Positions 38,720-47,720 are shown, numbered from the stretch's first letter. The stretch: DNA of 64,000 bases from Streptomyces spirodelae (GCF_017676385.1 NZ_JAFFZN010000036.1:1-64000), one strand, 5' to 3'. The notes: generated by a model not told the origin, from the sequence alone. A program made the numbers and translations.

Positions 38720-39115
38720 GCGAGTTGCGACAACCTTCCGGAGTCATTCGGCACGCGCCCATAACTCCGTGAAATTCGCAAAGAACCGCCTCGATGCGGT
38801 CAGCCACGGTCAGAGAGAACGCGCCACACGGCGCGCTGTGATGACGGCGCCGGGCAAATGGGATCAAACGATCTACCAGCATACGCGGCCCCGGGAGCTA
38901 CGCGCAAACGGGGGCGGGAGATCGCGGCAGGCCCCCTGTGAGGGGCGGGGTTCCTGTGAGGGGCAGGGTCCCCGAGAGAAGTGTGCCATCGGCCGGGGAC
39001 GAGCCGATGGCCGCGCCCGGGCATCGGCTCCCCGCCGGTGGCCACCCGTGGGCGCCGCCTCTCCGGTGGGCCCGCGCAGCCCCCGAGGCGCCCCGCCCGC
39101 TTCTCCCCCGCCCCC
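38720..39115. other. Non-coding region upstream of the DEAD-box gene
   Basis: 396 bp; no credible CDS. It should hold the helicase promoter and leader. Some ORF-like frames on both strands are composition artefacts. No specific motif recognised. Confidence 0.5.
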
Positions 39116-39739
39116 TCAGGCCGGGCTGGGCTCGCTGCGGCGGGCGAAGGTGTCGGTCCCGCTGGGCGAGGCCGTGGTCCGGGTGGGTGAGGGGTCCGGC
39201 GCGGGCTTGGTCGGGGTCGGGCTGGGCGAACTGGTGGGCGAGCCCGAGCCGCCGTCGCCCCCGCCGCCGGAGCCGCCCGAGCCGCCGCCGTCACCGGTCG
39301 GCTGGGGCCTGGGCCGGTTCCGGTCGCTGCCGGGCGACGAGCCGGACGAGCCGGTCGTGGAGGACGCGGCCTCGCCGCCCGAGTCGTCGCCGTCCGTACG
39401 GTCCCGTTCACCGGAGCTCTCGCCGTCGCCGCGCTTGCCGCCCTCGTCCTTGCCTTCACGCGCCCGGTCGCGGTCCTTGCGCCCGTCGGCGCGGCCTCCG
39501 GTCTCGCTCTTGGCGCGGCCCTTGCGGTACGCGGTGCCGTCGAGACCGCCCTCGGGGTCGGCTGCCCCGGCGTCGTCGTCGGCCCTGCTGCCGACCGGGG
39601 CCGCGCCCTCGCCGGCGTCGTCGGTGCCCTGCACCGTCATACAGCCGCTGAGGGTGGAGACCGCCGCGAGTATCAGAGCGCCGGCGGTCGTCCGCGTGAC
39701 AGCGGTGGCGGCGGGTGCGGCGGTACGGGATCGGCGCAC
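39116..39739 (-). CDS. Low-complexity secreted lipoprotein
   Basis: 207 aa. Signal peptide with lipobox LSGC (Cys ~33). The mature part is almost wholly disordered: Asp/Arg/Gly/Lys-rich, then Ser/Gly, then a Pro/Ser/Thr tail. No folded domain recognised. GTG at 39739 is chosen because AGGAGG stands 9 nt upstream. Function unknown; perhaps an envelope-anchored linker-type protein. Confidence 0.7.
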   Translation of the reverse strand: MRRSRTAAPAATAVTRTTAGALILAAVSTLSGCMTVQGTDDAGEGAAPVGSRADDDAGAADPEGGLDGTAYRKGRAKSETGGRADGRKDRDRAREGKDEGGKRGDGESSGERDRTDGDDSGGEAASSTTGSSGSSPGSDRNRPRPQPTGDGGGSGGSGGGGDGGSGSPTSSPSPTPTKPAPDPSPTRTTASPSGTDTFARRSEPSPA

Positions 39740-39940
39740 GGCGGGACCTCCTGCGCGGGACATCAGGCGAGTGCCATGCCCAACTCCCCGTCACCCCAAC
39801 AGGTCACGCCGCGCGGCGCGCACGGCGCGCGATACGGCGCTCACACCTGTCCCGTACCCCGGAGCCCCCCGGGGCCACCCGGGGGGGCGCACCCGCCCGA
39901 GCGCGCAGGGGAGCCGTGTGCGCAGGGGGAGCCGCCCGGC

Positions 39941-40315
39941 TCACCCGTAGCCGAGCGCGTGCAGCCGCTCGTCGTCGATACCGAAGTGGTGTGCGATCTC
40001 GTGGACGACGGTGATCTCGACCTCTTCCACGACCCCTTCCCTGGCCTCGCCGTCCCGGTCGCTCTCCCGTTCGACCATGCGCAGGGTCGGCCCGCGGTAG
40101 ATCGTGATGCGGTCCGGCAGGACGCCCGCGTACCACTCTCCGCGCTCGGTCAGCGGAGTGCCCTCGTAGAGCCCGAGCAGCTCGGGGTCGCTCGCCGGAG
40201 GCTCGTCCTCCACGAACACCGCGACGTTGTCCATGAGCCTTGTCAGTTCGGGCGGTATCCGGTCGAGGGCTTCGGCGACCAGCTCCTCGAACTCCTCACG
40301 CGTCATCTCCAGCAC
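39941..40315 (-). CDS. Small zinc metallopeptidase-like protein
   Basis: 124-aa zincin of the short 'metallopeptidase family' (DUF1025 type). The active-site motif HEIAHHFGIDDERL is near the C-terminus, and the usual end LHALGYG is present. N-terminal MTREEFEELVAEAL helix. GTG at 40315 or ATG at 40306 (family N-termini fit both). Upstream in frame are three 24-bp repeats that would code RADAGRRT units but are unlikely to be translated. Substrate unknown. Confidence 0.85.
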   Translation of the reverse strand: MLEMTREEFEELVAEALDRIPPELTRLMDNVAVFVEDEPPASDPELLGLYEGTPLTERGEWYAGVLPDRITIYRGPTLRMVERESDRDGEAREGVVEEVEITVVHEIAHHFGIDDERLHALGYG

Positions 40316-40357
40316 GCGCCCATTGTCGACCAGTATCAGAGCCGGGGCATCACCCTT

Positions 40358-40422
40358 CCCCGCCTCGGCGCGGGTGCGTCTCCCCGCGTCGGCGCGGGTG
40401 CGTCTCCCCGCGTCGGCGCGGA
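40358..40422. repeat. 24-bp tandem repeat, 2.7 copies
   Basis: Unit beginning CCCCGCGTCGGCGCGGGTGC at 40358, 40382 and 40406. It lies between the divergent metallopeptidase and metallophosphoesterase genes, so it may affect their promoters. Confidence 0.7.
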
Positions 40423-40466
40423 TACATGCGGGCATAGATCGGCGCACAAAGGGCATACGGGCCCAC

Positions 40467-42053
40467 ATGGCCAGCGTTGTCTCCAAGCCGTCGCGTGCCG
40501 CGTGGGGCTGGTTCAGACAGTTCGCCGACCGGTCCGTCGCCCGCCTCCGCCGCTCCCGCCCCCGCCCCCGTTCCCGCCCCTACCGGCGGTCCGCCGGGCT
40601 GGTCGCCGTCACGCTGCTCGGCGCCTGGCTGGGGCTGCTGGTGGTGGGCAATGTCCGTACGCCCGTCGGACCCGTCGACACCACGATGACGCTGCGCCCC
40701 TCCCTCACCGGGGGCACCAAGATCAATGTCTCGCCGCTGGGCGCACTGGAGCTGCACAGCCACACCGCGCCGCTGCGGCTGGATGTCGACGTCGACCAGC
40801 TCGACCAGGAGCGCGCCACGGCGCTCGTGGACCACCCGGAACGCATCGAGGGCCTCGAGGGCGAGATCTCGGATGACGTCCGTTCGGGCGCGCTCGACCT
40901 CGGGCTGCGCTCGGCCGTCGCGGTACTGACCGGCTCGTGCGCGCTCGCCCTCGCCGTCTACCGCCGCCCGCGCCAGGCGCTCGCCGCGGGCGGCCTGTCC
41001 CTCTCGCTGCTGGTGGCCTGCGGCGTGACCGCGGCGGCGACCTGGAACCCGAAGTCGGTGCTGGAACCGAAGTTCTCCGGACTGCTGGCGAGCGCGCCCT
41101 CGGTGGTCGGCAACGCCCGCAGCATCGCCACCGAGTTCGACGTCTACCAGAAGGAGCTGGCCCGCCTGGTCACCAACGTCACCAAGCTCTACGACGCGGC
41201 CTCCACCCTTCCGGCGTACCAACCGGACCCCTCCACGACGCGGGTGCTGCACGTCTCCGACATCCACCTCAACCCGGCCGCCTGGCACATCATCCGGTCG
41301 CTGGTCGAGCAGTACAAGATCGACGTCATCATCGACACCGGCGACACCATGGACCACGGCACGGCCCCCGAGAACGGCTTCCTCGAACCCATCCCGGACC
41401 TGGGCGCGCCGTACGCGTGGGTACGCGGCAACCACGACTCGGCCACCACCCAGAAAGCCATGCGGAAGCTGGCCGACAAGCACGACTCGAAGGTGCACGT
41501 ACTCGACAAGGGCGTTCCGGTGAACGTCGCCGGGCTGCGGATCTCCGGCTGGGGCGACCCGCAGTTCACCCCGGACCGTTCGGTCGTACCCGAGGGCGAC
41601 CCGGCGGAGCGGGCGGAGGGCCGCCAGCTGGCCGGGACGCTGCGCGCCCAGCGGGCCGCCGGCACCCCGGTGGACATCGCCGTCGGCCACAATCCCGTGC
41701 TGGTCAAGCAGACCGACGGCCTCGTCCCACTCGCCCTCGCCGGGCACACCCACAACCGGAGTACGCAGGTGCTGCCGCACGACACCCGGCTGATGATCGA
41801 GGGCTCCACGGGTGGCAGCGGGCTGCGCGCGGTCGAGGGCGAGACCCCCGACAAGGTGCAGGCATCCGTGCTCTACCTGGACCGGGACAACAAGCGGCTG
41901 CAGGCGTGGGACGAGGTCAACCTGGGCGGTCTGGGGCTGTCGAAGGCGGAGGTCTCCCGGCACCTCCCCAAGGAGATAGAGCCCGGCTCGTCCCCGTCGC
42001 CCTCACCGTCCCCGTCGAGCCCACCGATCACGAGCCCGGCGACGGGCCGCTGA
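40467..42053 (+). CDS. Membrane-anchored metallophosphoesterase
   Basis: 528 aa. An Arg-rich cytoplasmic N-terminus, one TM at ~45-65, an extracellular segment, two further TMs at ~150-200, then a calcineurin-like phosphoesterase domain. Motifs are VLHVSDIHLNP, DVIIDTGDTMDHG, YAWVRGNHDS and ALAGHTHNRS. These are all the metal-binding D-x-H, GD, GNHD and GHxH signatures. A Ser/Pro tail ends the protein. Probably acts outside the membrane on a phosphodiester or lipid substrate, unknown. Confidence 0.9.
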   Translation: MASVVSKPSRAAWGWFRQFADRSVARLRRSRPRPRSRPYRRSAGLVAVTLLGAWLGLLVVGNVRTPVGPVDTTMTLRPSLTGGTKINVSPLGALELHSHTAPLRLDVDVDQLDQERATALVDHPERIEGLEGEISDDVRSGALDLGLRSAVAVLTGSCALALAVYRRPRQALAAGGLSLSLLVACGVTAAATWNPKSVLEPKFSGLLASAPSVVGNARSIATEFDVYQKELARLVTNVTKLYDAASTLPAYQPDPSTTRVLHVSDIHLNPAAWHIIRSLVEQYKIDVIIDTGDTMDHGTAPENGFLEPIPDLGAPYAWVRGNHDSATTQKAMRKLADKHDSKVHVLDKGVPVNVAGLRISGWGDPQFTPDRSVVPEGDPAERAEGRQLAGTLRAQRAAGTPVDIAVGHNPVLVKQTDGLVPLALAGHTHNRSTQVLPHDTRLMIEGSTGGSGLRAVEGETPDKVQASVLYLDRDNKRLQAWDEVNLGGLGLSKAEVSRHLPKEIEPGSSPSPSPSPSSPPITSPATGR

Positions 42054-42171
42054 CGGCCTCTGACGGCCTCTGACGGCCGGGGGGCGCGGCCGTGCGGACG
42101 CTGCGCGCAACCGGGCCGACGTTACGCGCGCAACCGTGCGGACAAGTCGTGCGCAGCCGTACGAATAAGTT

Positions 42172-42199
42172 TTGGCGAACCGTCCGTGCATCCCATATG
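42172..42199 (+). promoter_or_regulatory. Predicted tRNA-Glu promoter
   Basis: -35 TTGGCG (42172-42177) and -10-like CATATG (42194-42199), 16 bp apart, 50 bp before tRNA-Glu. Confidence 0.45.
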
Positions 42200-42248
42200 C
42201 TGCCCGAGCCTGCTGAAGCGCTGTTCAGGCGCCCGGCCGGGCCGTTCC

Positions 42249-42321
42249 GCCCTCATCGTCTAGTGGCCCAGGACGCCGCCCTTTCAAGGCGGTAGCACGG
42301 GTTCGAATCCCGTTGGGGGCA
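42249..42321 (+). tRNA. tRNA-Glu (anticodon TTC)
   Basis: 73 nt: acceptor GCCCTCA / TGGGGGC, anticodon loop CTTTCAA, T-arm CGGGTTCGAATCCCG, discriminator A, no encoded CCA. Candidate integration site for the downstream methyltransferase island. Confidence 0.96.
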
Positions 42322-42331
42322 CCCCTCTGAA

Positions 42332-42370
42332 CCCCTCTGGCCTGCGAAAATGCGGCCGGAGGGGCTTTTT
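42332..42370 (+). terminator. tRNA-Glu terminator
   Basis: 11-bp stem CCCCTCTGGCC / GGCCGGAGGGG (one T-G pair), 11-nt loop, followed by CTTTTT. Confidence 0.85.
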
Positions 42371-42381
42371 CTTGCGCCGAC

Positions 42382-42405
42382 GTGTCAGCACGGCTGTGCT
42401 GACAC
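42382..42405. repeat. Inverted repeat, left arm of the RM island
   Basis: Perfect GTGTCAGCAC-GGCT-GTGCTGACAC, 60 bp past tRNA-Glu. The 10-mer recurs at 45842-45851. The rest of 42406-42726 shows nothing recognisable. Confidence 0.6.
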
Positions 42406-42726
42406 TCTGCCTCTCCGCCCTGGGGTTCCGGGAACGGGGGCATCCCCTCTCCCGTGGCGATCCCGTTACTGCAGCGCCACACCCCTCCCTCGGACGTCCG
42501 GGTCCGTGAGGTTGAGGCTTCCAGTGCCGTCGAGCAGGGTCAGCTGAGGGGCCCCGTCGACCTTGCCCGGAAACCGTGCGGGTCGCGCCGAAGCAGATGC
42601 GGTCGGCGGTCACGGCGTGACTGCCACTGCCAGCACCGATCATCGGGCGATGTCGCCGCCCACCGATACGATGCCCCGCAAGACGCATCCTCTCCAGGCG
42701 GTGCAGGTCAGACGAACCGAGTAAAC

Positions 42727-43500
42727 GTGGGGCAGCAGGTGGGCGCAGTCGAGCAGGTGTTTCTGGAGTGCGAGCGCGCTCGGGCGGACGGCGACCTGAT
42801 CCAGCGGGTGTCGGCGAGCGACAAGGAGTACCACTTCCAGAACTGGGTTGGGGAGCGCATCGAAGCATGCCGCCTCGCCTACGACGAACCGGGCAGGAAC
42901 ACGTATCCGGACTTCCGGCTCGTCAATCACCCGGAGGGCTACGAGGTCAAGGGGCTGGAGTTCCCCGGCCGAGAGGCTGACTACGACTCCAACTCCCAGG
43001 TGCCTGCGGGGAACCACAACGGCCGCGAGGTCTTTTACGTCTTCGGACGCTACCCCAAGGCCGAGCGCGGCGTTGACGAGTACCCCGTCATCGATCTCGT
43101 GGTCTGCCACGGCAGCTTCCTGAACGCTGACACCGACTATGTCCACAAGAACAAATCGTTCCGGGGCTTCGGCTCCTACGGCGACATACTGGTCCGCGAC
43201 CGGAAAATGTACGTCGTGCCGACGCCGTTCGCGCTGGCCACGGGGATGGCCAGTCTGGCCACACTCATCGTGCCTGCCGACTACCAGGTGCAGTCAAGCG
43301 AGCTCGTCCAGGTGGGCGAGCTGGAGCGTGTCGAGGTCGACGATGTGCTCGTGTCCTACGAGTTCAACATGCAGACAAACGAGATGGTCACGCACAAGGA
43401 GCCGAACCCGAACGCCGGTGTCGTGCACCAGTTCCGTGCCTACCGATCGCGGGGCGCGGGTGACACGAAGAGGGTCACGCTGAACGAGCCTCGCTCATGA
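42727..43500 (+). CDS. Restriction-endonuclease-like protein (PD-(D/E)xK candidate)
   Basis: 257 aa from GTG 42727 (uncertain; no clear ribosome-binding site, GTG 42739 also possible). A putative nuclease core is TYPDFRLVNHPEGYEVKGLEF: PD, spacing, then E-V-K. This fits PD-(D/E)xK endonucleases and sits beside a methyltransferase. The region GREVFYVFGRYP and SFRGFGSYGDILVRDRKMYV resembles type II enzymes acting with DUF1156-like partners. The stop overlaps the methyltransferase ATG, so the pair is one operon. Specificity unknown. Confidence 0.72.
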   Translation: MGQQVGAVEQVFLECERARADGDLIQRVSASDKEYHFQNWVGERIEACRLAYDEPGRNTYPDFRLVNHPEGYEVKGLEFPGREADYDSNSQVPAGNHNGREVFYVFGRYPKAERGVDEYPVIDLVVCHGSFLNADTDYVHKNKSFRGFGSYGDILVRDRKMYVVPTPFALATGMASLATLIVPADYQVQSSELVQVGELERVEVDDVLVSYEFNMQTNEMVTHKEPNPNAGVVHQFRAYRSRGAGDTKRVTLNEPRS

Positions 43501-45602
43501 CACCCGTGGTGCCTGCTCGGACCAGCCTGGAGTCGAACTTCCCCGCCGCGATGCTGAGTGCCGTTGGCACCAAGGAGTCCTGGCGCAAGGAAGTCCACCG
43601 CCCTGCGACCAGCACACACAAGTGGTGGGCGAAGCGCCTCGGCACTGTCTTCCGCGGGATTCTTGCGTCGGCGACAACTCCCGACGACGCCGATGCCGCC
43701 GCGGCGTACGGATCACAGCTCGATCTGAAGGGCGCCGTCGTTCTTGATCCCTTCTCTGGCTCTGGTGTAACTGGTGTCGAAGCGCTCAAGCTCGGAGCCC
43801 GAGCCGTCTGCTTCGACATCAACCCTGTGGCAACCCTGATCCAGCGCCAGGCAATGCAGCCCTGGAACATGGAGGGCTTGGCGGCTGCTTACAGGGCCGT
43901 CGAGTCTGCCTGCCGCGACGAGATCGACCGCCTCCACCGGACCGAAGACGGCCGGAGCGTCCTGTACTACTTCTGGGTCGCGACCGTCCAGTGTCCCGAT
44001 TGCTCCGACAAGGTGCGGCTGTTCGACTCTCCGGTGTTCTCCAAGAACGCCTATCCCAAGCGGGTGCCGAAGGCACAGATCGTCTGCCCTGAGTGCCTGG
44101 CTGTTAAGCAGAGCCGGTACGACTTCCGCTCCGAGACATGCCCCAACGGCCACGAGATCAGCCCACGTGGAGCAGTCCGTGGTCAGATGACGTCTTGTCG
44201 CCAGGGGCACACCTTCAAGATTCTGACCGCTCTCGGCGGCAACAGGCCCACGTTCGAGATGTACGCCAAGATGGTCGCGGACCCGGACGGCTCGAAGGTC
44301 TACGAGAGCATCACCGACTGGGATCGCGACCTGTACGAAAAGTGCGTCGAGCGGCTCGCCGGTCTACCCGACTCCGTGGTCCTGCCGCAGGGTGAGCTCG
44401 CCAGAGGCAACAACACCGACCAGGCGCTCAAGTGGAACTTCCGCGAGTGGCGCGACTTCTTCAATGCGCGCCAGCTGGTCTCGCTCTCGCTGATCGCGAC
44501 CGCGATCCGGGACTTGCCCAGACCCTCCGCAGAACGTGAAGCGCTCGCGACACTCTTCTCCGGCACCCTTGAGTTCAACAACCTGTTCACCTCCTTCAAG
44601 GGCGAGGGGACCGGGGCTGTCCGGCACATGTTCAGCCACCACGTCCTCAAACCGGAGCGCACGCCCCTCGAAGCCCATCCATGGGGGACGCCGCAGTCGT
44701 CGGGTTCCTTTTCGACTCTCTACAAGAGTCGGCTGCAGCGTGCACATGAGTACAAGGTGAGACCCGCCGATCTCGTCGACGAAGGCGCAGGGGTCGAACG
44801 TGTCACCGGGCTCGCCAAGCCGCTGGTTGCGACCGTTGTCGACTCATGGGCATCGTTCGAGGCCGCCCAAGGCCAAACCGCCTACGTCGCCACGCGGAAC
44901 TCGGCGGAGACCGATCTCCCCAATGGGTCCATCGATCTGGTCGTCACGGACCCGCCTTACATGGACAACGTTCACTACGCGGAGCTCGCTGACTTCTTCC
45001 ACGCCTGGCTTCACGGAATGCGGCCGTACGACGCGTATGCGGCGACGGCGACAACACGGCGAACCGGGGAAGTCCAGCACGCGGATCCGGTGGAATTCGG
45101 CAAGGCCATCGAAGCTGTCTGGAGCGAGTGCGCACGGGTTCTGAAGCCGCGTGGTCTCCTCGCCTTCACGTTCCACCAGGCCCGCATCAGCGGGTGGGTG
45201 CAGGTGGTCGAGTCACTTCGCCGCGCCGGCTTCGTGATCACTGCCGTCCAACCGGTCAAGGGGGAGATGTCGACGAGCATCGTCAAGACCGGCGCTCGCG
45301 AGCCGTCGAACCTGGACAGCGTGGTTGTCTGCCGTCGGGCAGCCGACGGCGCGACCAACCCGAACAGCTCGCCCGAAGAAGCTCTGGCGACCGCACAGAA
45401 GGAGCTGAGCGCGCTGCTGGAGGCCGGTGTAGATGTGGGAGCAGGAGACGTGCGGTCCGTCGTTCGCGGCTCCCTGTTGGCTTACCTCTCATCATCGGGC
45501 ACCGCCTTGAACGATGCGGTCATCGCTCAGGTGGACGCGCTGGCTTCAGAGGCAATCGACGCACTGATCGCCCCGAAGCAATCTGCTGCGATCCTCGTCT
45601 GA
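43497..45602 (+). CDS. DNA methyltransferase, DUF1156-like, with zinc ribbons
   Basis: 701 aa. SAM-binding motif I is VVLDPFSGSGVTGVEALKLG; catalytic motif IV is VVTDPPYMDNVHYAELADFF (DPPY), implying N6-adenine or N4-cytosine methylation. Between them are CPDC...CPEC and CPNGH...CRQGH, probable zinc sites in the target-recognition region. The N-terminal ESWRKEVHRPATSTHKWWAKR matches DUF1156-type enzymes. It protects the host from the upstream nuclease, and also resembles methyltransferases of phage-defence operons. Confidence 0.87.
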   Translation: MTPVVPARTSLESNFPAAMLSAVGTKESWRKEVHRPATSTHKWWAKRLGTVFRGILASATTPDDADAAAAYGSQLDLKGAVVLDPFSGSGVTGVEALKLGARAVCFDINPVATLIQRQAMQPWNMEGLAAAYRAVESACRDEIDRLHRTEDGRSVLYYFWVATVQCPDCSDKVRLFDSPVFSKNAYPKRVPKAQIVCPECLAVKQSRYDFRSETCPNGHEISPRGAVRGQMTSCRQGHTFKILTALGGNRPTFEMYAKMVADPDGSKVYESITDWDRDLYEKCVERLAGLPDSVVLPQGELARGNNTDQALKWNFREWRDFFNARQLVSLSLIATAIRDLPRPSAEREALATLFSGTLEFNNLFTSFKGEGTGAVRHMFSHHVLKPERTPLEAHPWGTPQSSGSFSTLYKSRLQRAHEYKVRPADLVDEGAGVERVTGLAKPLVATVVDSWASFEAAQGQTAYVATRNSAETDLPNGSIDLVVTDPPYMDNVHYAELADFFHAWLHGMRPYDAYAATATTRRTGEVQHADPVEFGKAIEAVWSECARVLKPRGLLAFTFHQARISGWVQVVESLRRAGFVITAVQPVKGEMSTSIVKTGAREPSNLDSVVVCRRAADGATNPNSSPEEALATAQKELSALLEAGVDVGAGDVRSVVRGSLLAYLSSSGTALNDAVIAQVDALASEAIDALIAPKQSAAILV

Positions 45603-46239
45603 AACGAGCAAGAACGCCGAGAACCTAGTGGTGCTGTCCGAGGCATTGGTGACGGACGACGCGCCGTGAGTGGTACTTGACCGAGGCGCCGAGCGGCCGG
45701 TCCCGCTGCTCCTCGGCCTCCTCGACACGTGCCCCCGTCACCTCCTGCGCCTGAGCGAACTCGACTACCCGCCGCCCCCAGACAAATGGCCCCCGAAAAC
45801 ACGTAGCGTTGCTCGTGCAATCACTCAGGTGCCGTGCTGAGGTGTCAGCACCGCACCCGGGTCGAGGCCGATCGAGAGCGATGGGAACCGGGTTGATCAT
45901 CCGCCTCTTCGGCATCCTTGCAGGTCAGCGAGGTGGCGATGTCGGGTTCGAATCCCGTTGGGGCACAGCACCACCACCTCATCAGCCCTGTGACCTGCGA
46001 GTACGCAGGTGGCAGGGCCCCCGGTGTGGTCTGCGCCCTGCCTCCTCCCTACGCCGCCACCCCCGCTGGGGGACCGCCACAGGACGGAGCACGAGTGGCC
46101 GCTGACGATTCGGACCGGGTCCCCGCGTCTGTTACTCTTTTCCGGCGACGTCACCCCTGCTGGGGAGCCTCCGAAGCCCACATGAAGTGGTTAGGAGCAC
46201 CCGTCGCACTGTGCGAGACTGGAGCTCGCACGAACGCTG
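45603..46239. other. Non-coding right end of the RM island and tRNA-Asp leader
   Basis: No credible CDS. A minus-strand frame at ~45625-45790 (VVEFAQAQEVTGARVEEAEE) may be a gene remnant without a start. Contains the repeat GTGCTGA-GGTG-TCAGCAC (45834-45851), the tRNA-Glu 3' copy (45943-45963) and a hairpin CCTGCG-AGTA-CGCAGG just after it. Confidence 0.5.
45943..45963 (+). repeat. Copy of the tRNA-Glu 3' end (att-like)
   Basis: 21 bp identical to 42298-42318 (T-arm and part of the acceptor stem). One G is then missing before GCAC resumes. The match goes beyond the conserved T-loop. Confidence 0.6.
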
Positions 46240-46314
46240 GGTCCTGTGGAGCAGTTTGGAGTGCTCGCCACCCTGTCAAGGTGGAGGCCGCGGGTTCAAA
46301 TCCCGTCAGGACCG
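46240..46314 (+). tRNA. tRNA-Asp (anticodon GTC), copy 1
   Basis: 75 nt: acceptor GGTCCTG / CAGGACC, anticodon loop CTGTCAA, T-arm CGGGTTCAAATCCCG, discriminator G. Identical to 57182-57256. Confidence 0.96.
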
Positions 46315-46375
46315 CTGCCGTCAAGTCGCTTCGCCTCTTGATGGCCCTCCCGACCGGGGCTCGCCCCGGACACCG

Positions 46376-46449
46376 GGCTGGGTAGCTCAGTTGGTACGAG
46401 CGTCCGCCTGAAAAGCGGAAGGTCGCCGGTTCGACCCCGGCCCCAGCCA
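46376..46449 (+). tRNA. tRNA-Phe (anticodon GAA)
   Basis: 74 nt: acceptor GGCTGGG / CCCAGCC, anticodon loop CTGAAAA, T-arm CCGGTTCGACCCCGG, discriminator A. 61 bp after tRNA-Asp, probably co-transcribed. Confidence 0.95.
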
Positions 46450-46460
46450 CAGCCGTGAGG

Positions 46461-46490
46461 AAGGCCCCGTCCCTTGGATGGGGCCTTTTT
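46461..46490 (+). terminator. tRNA-Asp/tRNA-Phe terminator
   Basis: 12-bp stem AAGGCCCCGTCC / GGATGGGGCCTT (one G-T), loop CTT, then TTT. Confidence 0.85.
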
Positions 46491-46547
46491 CGTGGTCGGT
46501 CCGCTTCGACCGGCTCGCTTCAGCCGGCCTCGGTCCCCGGCCCCCGG

Positions 46548-47645
46548 TCAGCCCGGAGGCGTGGCGGTGTGCGCGGCGCGTGGGCGGCCGCCCGGGTGGC
46601 GGTGGCGCCAGATCCAGAAGACGGCGCAGGAGACCAGGGCCCAGGCGGTGAGGACCAGGTACGGCTGGAGCAGCTGGTGGTCCGGGAAGTAGACCGCGGT
46701 GTGCTGGGCGTTCACTGAGGCGCCGGGCGGCAGCCAGCGGCCGATCTCGCCGAGTGCGGAGGGCAGCAGGGGCCAGGAGACGGCGCCGCCCGAGGAGGGG
46801 TTGCCCAGCAGCACCATGAGTCCCCAGGTGGGCAGCATCGCCCAGCGGCCGACGAGGGTGTTGAACATGGTGAAGACCATGCCGCTGGTGAACATCGTCA
46901 GCGCCAGGATCATCCAGGACCGGGCGAACGGCAGGTCCAGCGCGCCGAGTCCCCAGTCGACGACGGCGGCGATGACGAAACCGCCCAGGAGGGCGTAGGC
47001 GGCGGTGAAGGCGATGCGCTCGGGCGGGTTGAGGGCGCGTGCGTGGATACTGAGCTGGATGGCGCCGATGAAGCCGATGATGACGGCGGCGAGCGAGATG
47101 TAGAAGATCGCCAGGCCGCGCGGGTCGCCCTTGTCCAGCGGTTTGAGGTCGCGTACCTGGACGGGCACACCGATCTCCTTGCCGACCTTCGGGCCGGCCT
47201 CCTCCAGCAGCTCCGCCACCGAGGCCCCGGAGGCGCTGGAGACGTCCAGCTCGACGCCCTTCGGCTGCTCGGCCCGCATGATGGCGAAGACCTGCTGGGC
47301 CTCGATGGCGTGCTCGGCCGCCGCCTGCGTGCGGTAGCGCCGCAGCTTGAGCGAGGAGCCGAGCGCCTTCTCCATACCGGTGACGAACGCGGTGCGGTCC
47401 CGCGCGGTGTCGGGCTCCCCGACGACGGCTACGGGCACCCCGTGCGGGGTGGGGTCGGCCATCGCATACGTGTACGACCCGGCGAAGAGCCCGGCACTGG
47501 CGGAGACGATCAGCACCAGGACGGTCGCGGGGAGGAAGGGCGAGTCCTTGAAGTCCCGCCACGCCTGGGCCGGGCCGCGCCGCCCCCGGCCGTGCTTCCC
47601 GCGCTCACGCTGCCGGCCGCCCTCGCTGTGCGGTTCCTCGCTCAT
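46548..47645 (-). CDS. ABC-2/YhgE-like membrane protein
   Basis: 365 aa. Cytoplasmic basic N-terminus, one TM at ~40-60, a ~120-residue extracellular domain (VPVAVVGEPDTARDR at its start), and five TM segments (IFYISLAAVIIGFIGAIQL onward). This is the permease fold of ABC-2 or YhgE/DUF3533 proteins. No ATPase gene lies next to it, so transport is doubtful; an envelope role is possible. GTGAGGCC precedes the ATG. Downstream of the ccdA-dsbA genes on the same strand. Confidence 0.8.
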   Translation of the reverse strand: MSEEPHSEGGRQRERGKHGRGRRGPAQAWRDFKDSPFLPATVLVLIVSASAGLFAGSYTYAMADPTPHGVPVAVVGEPDTARDRTAFVTGMEKALGSSLKLRRYRTQAAAEHAIEAQQVFAIMRAEQPKGVELDVSSASGASVAELLEEAGPKVGKEIGVPVQVRDLKPLDKGDPRGLAIFYISLAAVIIGFIGAIQLSIHARALNPPERIAFTAAYALLGGFVIAAVVDWGLGALDLPFARSWMILALTMFTSGMVFTMFNTLVGRWAMLPTWGLMVLLGNPSSGGAVSWPLLPSALGEIGRWLPPGASVNAQHTAVYFPDHQLLQPYLVLTAWALVSCAVFWIWRHRHPGGRPRAAHTATPPG

Positions 47646-47720
47646 GGCCTCACACTAGGCGGGCAAAGCACACTTTCCGTTACTTTTCGGAAGCGGCACA
47701 GGCTTCGCCCCCTCCCCCCG

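Larger units (their letters stand above)
42322..45963. mobile_element. Putative restriction-modification island at tRNA-Glu
   Basis: About 3.6 kb between the tRNA-Glu 3' end and a second copy of its last ~21 bp (45943-45963). It carries only the endonuclease-like and methyltransferase genes. GTGTCAGCAC repeats stand near both ends. No integrase remains; boundaries are inferred. Confidence 0.55.

Noticed and set aside
36509..38764. 751-codon plus-strand ORF over the DEAD-box gene
   Set aside because: Antisense of the helicase; Ala/Val repeats come from the Arg/Asp repeat tail.
42372..42726. N-terminal extension of the endonuclease-like ORF
   Set aside because: The in-frame upstream part overlaps the GTGTCAGCAC dyad zone and has no start signal or protein character.
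45625..45915. Minus-strand ORF of 96 codons after the methyltransferase
   Set aside because: Only its C-terminal part looks protein-like, it lacks a ribosome-binding site, and it crosses the att-like region; kept only as a possible remnant.
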